Program-made: the position numbers and the translations under genes
Assembly (NCBI GenBank): GCA_022361535.1
Contig: JAKSAU010000167.1
Coordinates: 1 to 5,039 of the forward strand
Source: Desulfobacterales bacterium
GTDB lineage: Bacteria; Desulfobacterota; Desulfobacteria; Desulfobacterales; Desulfobacteraceae
Reading direction: 5' to 3'
Length of the DNA: 5,039 nucleotides
Shown here: positions 1 through 4,963 of the stretch, piece after piece
How positions within the stretch are numbered: the stretch's first letter is position 1
Layout: each line of letters starts with the position of its first letter
The notes under the pieces: model-generated
Seen by the model: the letters and a program-made list of their open reading frames with translations, nothing else
Told to the model about the DNA's origin: nothing
The model's database searches: none

Positions 1-433
1 ACCGTATTATGTTCTGGGCCCCATCCCATGTGATACCGGAGCCGGTTATGACCATATTACTGCAGCCATTGGAGCCGCATCTTCTGCCCGTTATGGCGCA
101 GACTTGATTTGTTACATTACACCGGCTGAACACTTGGCCCTACCTGGTGTTGATGATGTTAGAGAAGGGGTAAGAGCGACACGCCTTGCCGCCCGCATCG
201 GGGATATTTCAAAATATCCGGAACGCCGGGAGAACGAAAAACAAGCCGCTCTGGCCCGCAGGGATATGCGCTGGGACGATCTTGAAAAATACCTGCTCTT
301 CCCGGAAGTCGCCAAAGCGATCCGTACGGAACGTGCTCCTGAGCAAAAAGAAACCTGCACCATGTGCGGAGACTTCTGTGCCATGAAAAAAGGTATGGAG
401 GTCTTTGAAAAAGACATCAAAGATAAGAGGTGA
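1..433 (+). CDS. bzaF: ThiC-like 5-hydroxybenzimidazole synthase (BzaF/BzaB type), C-terminal part
   Basis: This is the last 143 codons (reading from base 2) of a ThiC-superfamily radical SAM enzyme; the start lies outside the window. GAGYDHITAAIGAA, GADLICYITPAEHLALP and DVREGVRATRLAARIGDI match the conserved ThiC barrel. The C-terminal iron-sulfur motif is CTMCGDFC, spaced CxxCxxxC, one residue shorter than the CX2CX4C of Escherichia coli-type ThiC. The stretch ENEKQAALARRDMRWDDLEKY also differs from the usual ThiC 'MS.AR..LDW' region. ThiC converts aminoimidazole ribotide to HMP-P for thiamin. The paralogues BzaF and BzaA/BzaB turn the same substrate into 5-hydroxybenzimidazole, the lower ligand of anaerobically made cobamides. 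The gene sits 3 nt upstream of cobT, which uses that base, and no thiamin gene is visible, so the Bza role is preferred. Superfamily membership is near certain. BzaF versus BzaB versus an anaerobe-type true ThiC is inferred from context. Confidence 0.78.
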   Translation, partial: PYYVLGPIPCDTGAGYDHITAAIGAASSARYGADLICYITPAEHLALPGVDDVREGVRATRLAARIGDISKYPERRENEKQAALARRDMRWDDLEKYLLFPEVAKAIRTERAPEQKETCTMCGDFCAMKKGMEVFEKDIKDKR

Positions 434-436
434 ACC

Positions 437-1498
437 ATGTCATTGCTTGAACAGACTATTTCAGCCATCAACCCGGAACTAAACCAAGAGGCTCTGGCAG
501 CGGCAAAACAGCGTTTGCTGGATCAGGCCAAACCAGCCGGCAGCTTAGGTGTAATGGAAGAAATTGGCGCCCGCCTGGCCGCAATAAAGGGAACCATTGA
601 TGTCCAATTGACCAACAAGCGCATTATCACCTGCGCAGGAGATCATGGGGTGACCGAAGAAGGAGTCAGTGCATTTCCTGCAGAAGTCACCCCCCAAATG
701 GTGCTCAACTTTGCTGGCGGAGGCGCCTCAGTCAACGTTATCGGCAACCATGCAGGCGCCATAGTAAAAGCAGCTGATATCGGTGTTAACTTTGACTTTG
801 ATCCGGACCTGCCCATTTTCCACAAAAAGGTTCGACATGGTACGGCCAATTTCTCTAAAGGCCCTGCCATGACCAGGGAGGAAGCTGTCAAGTCCATTGA
901 AGCTGGTATTGAGATTGTCAATGAGCTTAATGATGAAGCGCCTGTTGATCTTCTTGGCACAGGTGATATGGGCATCGGCAACACAACCCCATCCACGGCA
1001 ATCATTGCTGCATTTTCCGGTCTGCCTGTTGAAACGCTCACCGGCAGAGGCACTGGAATTGACGATGAAGGCCTTGCCAATAAAATAGATGTGATCCAAA
1101 AAGGGCTGGATCTGAACAAACCCAATCCCAAAGATCCGCTGGACGTACTTGCTAAAGTTGGAGGTCTTGAGATCGGAGGTCTTGCAGGCCTTGTTCTTGG
1201 CGCAGCAGCCAAGGGGATTCCCGTAATTTGTGACGGCCTGATCTCCACAGCTGGTGCACTTATTGCCTGTGAACTTGCCCCGGCTGCAAAGCAATATCTA
1301 TTTGCTTCCCATAAATCCGTAGAAATTGGACACAAGTACATGCATGACCGTTTAGGACTTGAACCTCTCATAGATCTTAAATTCCGTTTAGGTGAAGGTA
1401 CAGGTGCTGCGGTATGTATGGAGCTGTTAGATCTTGCCACCCGAATTCTGGCGGATATTAAAACATTCGAGGAAGTTGGCGTCTCCCAGGCTGAATAA
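437..1498 (+). CDS. cobT: Nicotinate-nucleotide--dimethylbenzimidazole phosphoribosyltransferase CobT
   Basis: This complete 353-residue protein is close to the family's usual length. CobT moves the phosphoribosyl group of nicotinate mononucleotide onto the lower-ligand base, giving the alpha-ribotide used in cobamide nucleotide-loop assembly; it is cytoplasmic. Visible motifs are KPAGSLG (32-38), AGDHGV (67-72), GTGDMGIGNTTPS (174-186), GRGTGIDDE (203-211), NPKDPLDVLAKVGG (230-243) and RLGEGTGAA (317-325). Glu320 matches the catalytic Glu317 of Salmonella CobT. The position of Salmonella Glu174 is Asp177 here. Phe80, Met88 and Met178 fall where Salmonella has Ser80, Gln88 and Leu175, positions linked to base choice. 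The start is firm: the Shine-Dalgarno AAGAGGTGA (425-433) contains the upstream stop codon and lies 3 nt before the ATG, so the two genes should be translationally coupled. The substrate is probably 5-hydroxybenzimidazole rather than dimethylbenzimidazole (inference from the upstream gene). Confidence 0.95.
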   Translation: MSLLEQTISAINPELNQEALAAAKQRLLDQAKPAGSLGVMEEIGARLAAIKGTIDVQLTNKRIITCAGDHGVTEEGVSAFPAEVTPQMVLNFAGGGASVNVIGNHAGAIVKAADIGVNFDFDPDLPIFHKKVRHGTANFSKGPAMTREEAVKSIEAGIEIVNELNDEAPVDLLGTGDMGIGNTTPSTAIIAAFSGLPVETLTGRGTGIDDEGLANKIDVIQKGLDLNKPNPKDPLDVLAKVGGLEIGGLAGLVLGAAAKGIPVICDGLISTAGALIACELAPAAKQYLFASHKSVEIGHKYMHDRLGLEPLIDLKFRLGEGTGAAVCMELLDLATRILADIKTFEEVGVSQAE

Positions 1499-1526
1499 TC
1501 AGTTTATGCAATAGAGAACATATAAC

Positions 1527-1566
1527 AACTCCAGACTGTACTACTAAATTAGTACGGTTTGGAGTT
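1527..1566 (+). terminator. Hairpin after cobT, probable transcript end
   Basis: The arms at 1527-1542 and 1551-1566 can form a 16-bp stem around an 8-nt loop; two of the pairs are G-U in RNA, the rest Watson-Crick. It begins 28 nt after the cobT stop, where a terminator would be expected. What follows is GCCCCCCTAT rather than a T-run, so it is not a textbook intrinsic terminator. It may instead protect the 3' end or act with Rho. Confidence 0.5.
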
Positions 1567-2020
1567 GCCCCCCTATCAATCACATCAAGCACATTCTGTT
1601 GTATACCTCATGAGGTATGCCTTGAATTCGCCAAATGAAAAAGAGGCGACCGATTTCATTAACCATACTTTTATGCTTAATCATAACTAAAAAACTAAGC
1701 AATTAGATTACTTTTAAAGCCCATTTTCAAAGCCTGCTGACAGAACTGAAGGAGTACTAACTCAACCTCTGTAATATTTTTCATTGATTTCTATAGACAG
1801 TATTCAAAGGGAGGGAAATCTTCTTTCCATGTTTTGAAAGTTATGAGCAAATTCTTTCCTGACTATACTCACTATGTTTTAACAAAAAAGTTCAGAGCGT
1901 TGTTTGAATGATGTCCATTTAAAAATTGGAGGACCTTGTTGACAGTGGACAAATCTGGTACAGTTTCTGTTATCCATCCACAAAACGAGACATGTGCACT
2001 CTTTTTGTCCTGTTTGTTCT
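1567..2020. other. Intergenic stretch without a convincing gene; short broken reading frames
   Basis: No frame stays open long enough for an ordinary gene. Several short frames were read. ATG 1635 gives 23 codons (MKKRRPISLTILLCLIIT..., signal-peptide-like) to TAG 1704-1706; the same frame then reads KAHFQSLLTELKEY to a second stop at 1758-1760. ATG 1610 gives 26 codons to 1690 in another frame. A frame open from 1750 to 1911 ends with FFPDYTHYVLTKKFRALFE. None has a good ribosome binding site. The peptides look more protein-like than random AT-rich sequence, so decayed gene or insertion-sequence remains are possible, but no family was recognised. Confidence 0.35.
1603..1618. repeat. Perfect 16-nt palindrome
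   Basis: ATACCTCATGAGGTAT equals its own reverse complement. The next outward pair is T/G and the one beyond is G/C, giving a 20-nt near-palindrome (1601-1620). It could be a dimeric repressor site, but no promoter was recognised beside it. A short ORF would start at the ATG in its centre (1610). Confidence 0.45.
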
Positions 2021-2026
2021 TTTTTT

Positions 2027-2058
2027 GTACTTGACAAGTGCGTACACTTGCGATATTG
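2027..2058 (+). promoter_or_regulatory. Promoter with overlapping operator half-sites for the OmpA-like/HTH operon
   Basis: A consensus -35 box TTGACA lies at 2031-2036 behind a T-rich tract (2012-2026). The -10 is weak: ATATTG (2053-2058, 16-nt spacer) or TATTGG (2054-2059, 17-nt spacer). Three half-sites overlap it: ACTTG (2029-2033), CAAGT(G) (2035-2040) and CACTTG (2045-2050). They form two overlapping inverted repeats, ACTTG-A-CAAGT and CAAGTG-CGTA-CACTTG. GTAC also occurs twice (2027-2030, 2042-2045). An operator covering the -35 and spacer is typical of autorepressed HigA/XRE and toxin-antitoxin promoters. The HTH protein encoded at 3201 is the obvious candidate to bind here (inference). 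Confidence 0.6.
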
Positions 2059-2070
2059 GTATGCTAAAAA

Positions 2071-2161
2071 ATGTCAGATAACTTAGAAATGGCGGGTTAT
2101 GAGTAGGATCAAAATTAAAACTGATGGAGAATTGAATCTGGGACGCAGGCACATACCATAA
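2071..2161 (+). other. Possible leader ORFs between promoter and the OmpA-like gene
   Basis: Two tiny overlapping frames fill the leader. ATG 2071 encodes 11 residues (MSDNLEMAGYE) to TAG 2106. ATG 2099 encodes 20 residues beginning MSRIKIKTDGELNLG to TAA 2161. The second is preceded by GGCGGG (2091-2096) at short spacing; the first has no ribosome binding site. They could be a leader peptide, a decayed small gene, or chance. Confidence 0.15.
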
Positions 2162-2172
2162 ATAATTATAAT

Positions 2173-2182
2173 GGAGGAGGAG
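2173..2182 (+). promoter_or_regulatory. Strong ribosome binding site that sets the start of the OmpA-like gene
   Basis: GGAGGAGGAG lies just before ATG 2186 (about 5 nt from the best GGAGG). An in-frame ATG at 2171 overlaps this purine tract and has no ribosome binding site of its own, so 2186 is the better start and the tract is not coding. Confidence 0.75.
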
Positions 2183-2185
2183 CTC

Positions 2186-3163
2186 ATGCACACTAATGCT
2201 GACTTGTGGAATACTCTGACGAAAATATGCAGCGAAATTGGTGCGCTCTCCATTTTAATTGAATGGATTAATACAAAACAGGGATTGATTCTTCTCTTTA
2301 TTTTATTGTCCACCATTTTGATAAAACGACTCCCAAAGAAAACTCCCAGCAACACAGGTAACAAAGCAAAGGGATTGAGCATTCCTGCCCAGGCTATTCT
2401 TTCGATAGTCATCCTCATTGTTGGCGCCGGTTTGATCAAGGTGGCCGCCCAGGTTAAGGCGCATATATCAGACTGGTTTGAAGGACGGACTCATATAATA
2501 GAAGGCCAACTTCAAACTCCAAGCCCCCCACAGTTCTTTGCCTATGCCATGCCCATTGGAGATGAGGACGAGGCTGGGAGCTCAACGACCACCGATGATA
2601 GCGGTGCATTTTATTTTTCTCGTCTTCGTGCAGGAGATTATAAAATTGTTTTAGTAAACCAAAGCGCTGAATCTATGAGGTGGTCCATTTTGAATATTCC
2701 CGCTCTTGACAGAGCCGTGCAAATTAGACCGATTCCTTTTCCGGGAAACCAGGGTCGGGTTTATACGTTGAAACCCGTTCATTTTCAAACAGATTCCGCG
2801 CAATTGGATCTTTTTGCACAGGCAGAGATTGAAAAAATTTCAAATTTCATCAAACATGAACTCGATGGTAAAGAGTGGCTTTTGCTAGTTGTTGGGCACT
2901 GCAGTAGTACTGGAACGAACAGGTATAATCTGTTGCTTGGGGGGAAGAGGGCAAAGAGCGTTAGGGATCTTCTAGTGTCAAAACAAATTCCCAAATGTAG
3001 GATTTTATGGATTTCTTCAGGCGAAAAACATCTTCTGTCTCAAGAAGAAAGCTCAATGGCCCATGCAATGAACAGAAGAGTTGCCTTTATTTTGATCCCT
3101 TTGTTTGAATCAAAAAGGGATTTTGCAATGGCGTACCGTGAATTTGGACAGGGTTCCGGTTAA
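2186..3163 (+). CDS. Inner-membrane-anchored OmpA-like protein with two N-terminal TM segments and a beta-sandwich domain
   Basis: A 325-residue protein with no cleavable signal peptide. It has TM segments at about 33-46 (GLILLFILLSTILI) and 66-90, joined by a strongly basic loop (KRLPKKTPSNTGNKAKG). By the positive-inside rule the loop is cytoplasmic and the C-terminal bulk periplasmic. Residues 103-158 (IIEGQL...TTTDDSGAFYFSRLRAGDYKIVLVN) resemble a carboxypeptidase-regulatory/SdrD-B-like beta-sandwich. Residues about 193-305 form an OmpA-like domain: VHFQTDSAQLD, VVGHCSSTG (Gly237-His238), GGKRAKSV (Arg255) and NRRVAFI (Asn296-Val299). OmpA domains bind diaminopimelate of peptidoglycan through an Asp in GHTD and the Arg of LS..RA. 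Here the Arg is kept but the Asp position is Ser240, so binding may be weak or altered. It is probably cotranscribed with the HTH/deaminase-fold gene 37 nt downstream. Its role is unknown; it is not recognised as MotB, ZorB or Pal. Confidence 0.85.
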   Translation: MHTNADLWNTLTKICSEIGALSILIEWINTKQGLILLFILLSTILIKRLPKKTPSNTGNKAKGLSIPAQAILSIVILIVGAGLIKVAAQVKAHISDWFEGRTHIIEGQLQTPSPPQFFAYAMPIGDEDEAGSSTTTDDSGAFYFSRLRAGDYKIVLVNQSAESMRWSILNIPALDRAVQIRPIPFPGNQGRVYTLKPVHFQTDSAQLDLFAQAEIEKISNFIKHELDGKEWLLLVVGHCSSTGTNRYNLLLGGKRAKSVRDLLVSKQIPKCRILWISSGEKHLLSQEESSMAHAMNRRVAFILIPLFESKRDFAMAYREFGQGSG

Positions 3164-3200
3164 ACACATAGAATATACCTTAGGCTATGAAGAGGCTTAG

Positions 3201-4127
3201 ATGGAAACAAAGCAGCGGTTTCAGACAAAAATAGAGCAAGTACTTCGTTTAAAAGTATTGCGGCAACATGGCATAACCATAACAGACTTGGCCACTGAAT
3301 TAGGGATATCTAGAACCACTATTTATGAAATATTTAACGGAAAGCGAAAAATATCAAGAAGCCTTGCATTCAGGCTGGAAGAAGCCTACGGAGAAAGTGC
3401 ATCATTCTGGATGAATCTCAACGTCCCGTTACACTCTGGTCTTGGAGACGGCAGTATTGAAGATCGCCGGCTTATTTATGGTCCTGGTCCGTTGTCCGGT
3501 CCTGAAATTATATCGTTTCATGAATCTGGGGAAATCGGTATAGAACCGTTTGATGAGGGAAGTGCTAAGCAAGTCAACTACGATTTGAGAGTACAGAAAG
3601 TGCTGGTAGAGAATGGTGATTCGGAAGAGACAAAAGATATAGATCTTGATCAGGACGATTATGATCTTTTCCCCGGAGAGATTGCATTTGTCGTTTCCAA
3701 AGAAAAGATCCGCCTACCGCTTACAGTATTGGGTCACCTTGGCCAGATCGGAGAGTTAATTCACGATGGTATAATTGTGGAGCACGGCATCGGGATTGAT
3801 CCTGGATTTAAGGGTAGGATAGCATGCTTGATAAAGAATACTGGAAAACAGGTATATACATTAAAAAAGAATACTCGCTTTCTGAGTGTTGAATTTAGTG
3901 TGCTGCCCGTTCCTCCAGATAACTCTTATGATGGGTACGGACAGGATAGAAATGGATTCGGGACTCGAGAAAAGCAGGTTTTGAGCCAGCGAAACTCGGA
4001 TGAAACGCGCAACAAGAATGGCTTCAGCCATGATGTAGATCGTGAGGTATTTTCTTCCTTTTTTAGTGATTTTTCAAAAGGGATGGAGAAACTATTGAAA
4101 AATCTTAAGCAACAGTACAATTCTTGA
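3201..4127 (+). CDS. HigA-like HTH regulator fused to a degenerate dCTP deaminase/dUTPase-fold domain
   Basis: A 308-residue probable DNA-binding cytoplasmic protein. Residues about 13-75 form a HigA/XRE helix-turn-helix (ITDLATELGISRTTIYEIFN, GKRKISRSLAFRLEEAYG, SASFWMNLN). Residues about 97-236 read as a Dcd/dUTPase trimer-fold domain: LSGPEI...SGEIGIEPFD, VNYDLRV (125-131), LFPGEIAFVVSKEKIRLP (156-173), and IDPGFKGRI (199-207). Aligned by eye to E. coli dCTP deaminase, catalytic Glu138 falls at Leu210, and Ser111, Ser112 and Arg115 fall at Ile183, Gly184 and Ile187. Deaminase activity is therefore unlikely, and the domain may sense a nucleotide or partner. A polar, Asn/Asp/Arg-rich tail (238-280) leads to a C-terminal amphipathic helix (DREVFSSFFSDFSKGMEKLL). 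AGAGG (3191-3195) supports the start, 37 nt after the OmpA-like gene. It may repress the promoter at 2031. Domain calls are confident; function is inferred. Confidence 0.85.
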   Translation: METKQRFQTKIEQVLRLKVLRQHGITITDLATELGISRTTIYEIFNGKRKISRSLAFRLEEAYGESASFWMNLNVPLHSGLGDGSIEDRRLIYGPGPLSGPEIISFHESGEIGIEPFDEGSAKQVNYDLRVQKVLVENGDSEETKDIDLDQDDYDLFPGEIAFVVSKEKIRLPLTVLGHLGQIGELIHDGIIVEHGIGIDPGFKGRIACLIKNTGKQVYTLKKNTRFLSVEFSVLPVPPDNSYDGYGQDRNGFGTREKQVLSQRNSDETRNKNGFSHDVDREVFSSFFSDFSKGMEKLLKNLKQQYNS

Positions 4128-4560
4128 TACTGTAACGACTATGAACACCCCACGTAAATGCAATAAAGGCTGTAACTGCTTGTGGATACTCATATAATTT
4201 TTTTAACAGATCAAATTTTGACTTTAATTTTGAAACATTTCAATCTTGATTCTTTTGCTATAAATTTCAAAAAGGCAGATGTAGCCGGACGCGCCGCAGG
4301 TTTAGATCGTTAAAATCGCCCAAATTCAAAAAATTTATTAGGGATTAATGAAACCCCTTTGTGTCTATTATTGATGACTTTTTCAAAAATCACTGACACA
4401 ATATCTGATTTTATTGTTTCTGCTAAAAGGTAAGGGATTTGTATTATTGATGTTTGACTGATATCGTCTGTCAAAGGAAATTCACATATCTAAACACAAA
4501 CACCCTAAAAAATAAGTTTAATTTATTTGCCATTGAAATTTTGAAACACTGAATCATATC
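4128..4560. other. AT-rich intergenic stretch without a recognised gene
   Basis: No substantial frame is open on either strand. Small items seen: an 18-codon cysteine-containing frame from ATG 4141 (MNTPRKCNKGCNCLWILI) with no ribosome binding site; the palindrome TTGAAA-CA-TTTCAA (4230-4243); the 11-nt direct repeat TATTATTGATG (4366-4376, 4442-4452); and the GC-richer islet listed separately. No terminator was found directly after the HTH/deaminase-fold gene. Confidence 0.4.
4271..4320. other. GC-richer islet resembling the 5' coding end of the last gene
   Basis: AAAGGCAGATGT (4271-4282) matches 11 of 12 bases with AAAGGCGGATGT (4987-4998) in the terminal gene. In frame, the islet reads KADVAGRAAGLDR then TAA (4311-4313), against KADVIAAGLNRL in the terminal gene. 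It stands out as GC-rich in very AT-rich surroundings and has a stop just upstream, so it could be a decayed partial duplicate. The similarity is short and may be chance. Confidence 0.25.
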
Positions 4561-4565
4561 TCAAT

Positions 4566-4632
4566 AGAAGGAAGGCGTAAAAACTTCTTCTGTTTAAATC
4601 GACTCTGACTGTGACGCCTTATACCGTTTTTT
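4566..4632 (+). other. Possible RNA pseudoknot upstream of the small ORF
   Basis: AGAAG (4566-4570) can pair with CTTCT (4584-4588). The loop so formed contains AAGGCGT (4572-4578), which is perfectly complementary to ACGCCTT (4614-4620). Both helices together make an H-type pseudoknot. A T6 run follows (4627-4632). It could be a 5' regulatory structure for the small ORF at 4653, the end of a small RNA, or chance. Confidence 0.25.
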
Positions 4633-4652
4633 CATGAATCTGGAAGTATATC

Positions 4653-4739
4653 ATGATTTCAACTATCTTAGCGGTATTGTTCATTGCCTACCATATTAAC
4701 AAATGTTATGGCTCTATCAAGGGAACCTGCGAACTATAA
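4653..4739 (+). CDS. Candidate 28-residue small membrane protein
   Basis: ATG 4653 opens a 28-codon frame to TAA 4737-4739. TGGAAG (4641-4646) is a reasonable Shine-Dalgarno 6 nt before the start. The N-terminus is hydrophobic (MISTILAVLFIAYHI), followed by a short polar, basic, cysteine-containing tail (NKCYGSIKGTCEL), as in small single-pass membrane proteins. A strong 15-bp terminator hairpin begins 16 nt after the stop. The combination of ribosome binding site, hydrophobic product and well-placed terminator makes this better than a random short frame. No known small-protein family was recognised. A second frame from ATG 4634 (22 codons) overlaps it and looks less convincing. Confidence 0.4.
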   Translation: MISTILAVLFIAYHINKCYGSIKGTCEL

Positions 4740-4755
4740 TTTAATCCATCCTTTA

Positions 4756-4795
4756 ACAATTAAAGCCCTCTTTAATTTCAGAGGGCTTTAATTGT
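4756..4795. terminator. Bidirectional intrinsic terminator
   Basis: ACAATTAAAGCCCTC (4756-4770) and GAGGGCTTTAATTGT (4781-4795) are perfect reverse complements, giving a 15-bp stem with a 10-nt loop. The GC core GCCCTC/GAGGGC is flanked by A-rich sequence on the left and T-rich sequence on the right (TTTAATTGT), so it can work on both strands. On the plus strand it would end the small ORF transcript and insulate the downstream gene. Confidence 0.7.
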
Positions 4796-4893
4796 CGTAA
4801 TTCGTTTCTTCTAACCTTTGGTCTGTCTTTCAAAACCGAGCATCAGACATCTAAACAAGGCTTTTTTTCAGCATTTCAATTACATCATATATC

Positions 4894-4922
4894 TTGACTT
4901 AAAATATAATTACGATTATATA
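4894..4922 (+). promoter_or_regulatory. Promoter of the last gene
   Basis: The -35 box TTGACT (4894-4899) and the -10 box TATATA (4917-4922) are separated by 17 nt. Transcription would start near 4929, about 35 nt before ATG 4964. The left arm of the 22-bp inverted repeat fills the spacer and the -10, so a bound repressor would block RNA polymerase. Confidence 0.55.
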
Positions 4923-4951
4923 ACTACAATTATATAATCGTAATTATATTT
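4902..4951. repeat. Perfect 22-bp inverted repeat, probable operator
   Basis: The arm 4902-4923 is exactly the reverse complement of 4930-4951, with a 6-nt spacer CTACAA. Each arm contains its own smaller dyad, TATAAT-TACG-ATTATA on the left and TATAAT-CGTA-ATTATA on the right, so the element reads as two operator copies facing each other. It covers the promoter and the start of the transcript of the gene at 4964. In RNA it would also form a long AU-rich hairpin in the 5' leader. Confidence 0.75.
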
Positions 4952-4963
4952 ATCGAGTTCTAT

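Noticed and set aside
112..471. Minus-strand frame opposite the ThiC-like gene
   Set aside because: Serine/arginine-rich antisense translation of a clearly coding plus-strand gene; no ribosome binding site or family match.
643..1440. Long open frames on the minus strand opposite cobT (265 and 188 codons)
   Set aside because: They mirror the codon structure of cobT, show no recognisable protein family, and cobT itself is certain.
1939..1967. TTGACA at 1939-1944 as a promoter
   Set aside because: No acceptable -10 box at 16-18 nt (AGTTTC) and no gene placed to use it.
1939..1980. Possible insertion-sequence end (TGTCCA at 1913 and TGGACA at 1945 as inverted hexamers; GGTACAGTTTCTG)
   Set aside because: Only six-base inverted matches, no transposase, no target duplication; too weak to call a mobile element.
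2171..2188. ATG 2171 as start of the OmpA-like gene
   Set aside because: It would translate the GGAGGAGGAG tract that serves as ribosome binding site for ATG 2186 and lacks its own site.
2083..2439. Minus-strand 118-codon frame (and the overlapping 1970-2191 frame)
   Set aside because: Antisense to the membrane segments and promoter of the OmpA-like gene; its hydrophobicity is explained by the reverse strand, and it overlaps the strong ribosome binding site of the real gene.
4141..4197. 18-codon cysteine-containing frame after the HTH/Dcd gene
   Set aside because: No ribosome binding site, very short, ends in an AT-rich run; probably chance.
4284..4320. GC-rich islet as a tRNA fragment (GGTTTAGATC resembling a T-loop)
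   Set aside because: No cloverleaf, anticodon stem or acceptor stem can be built around it.
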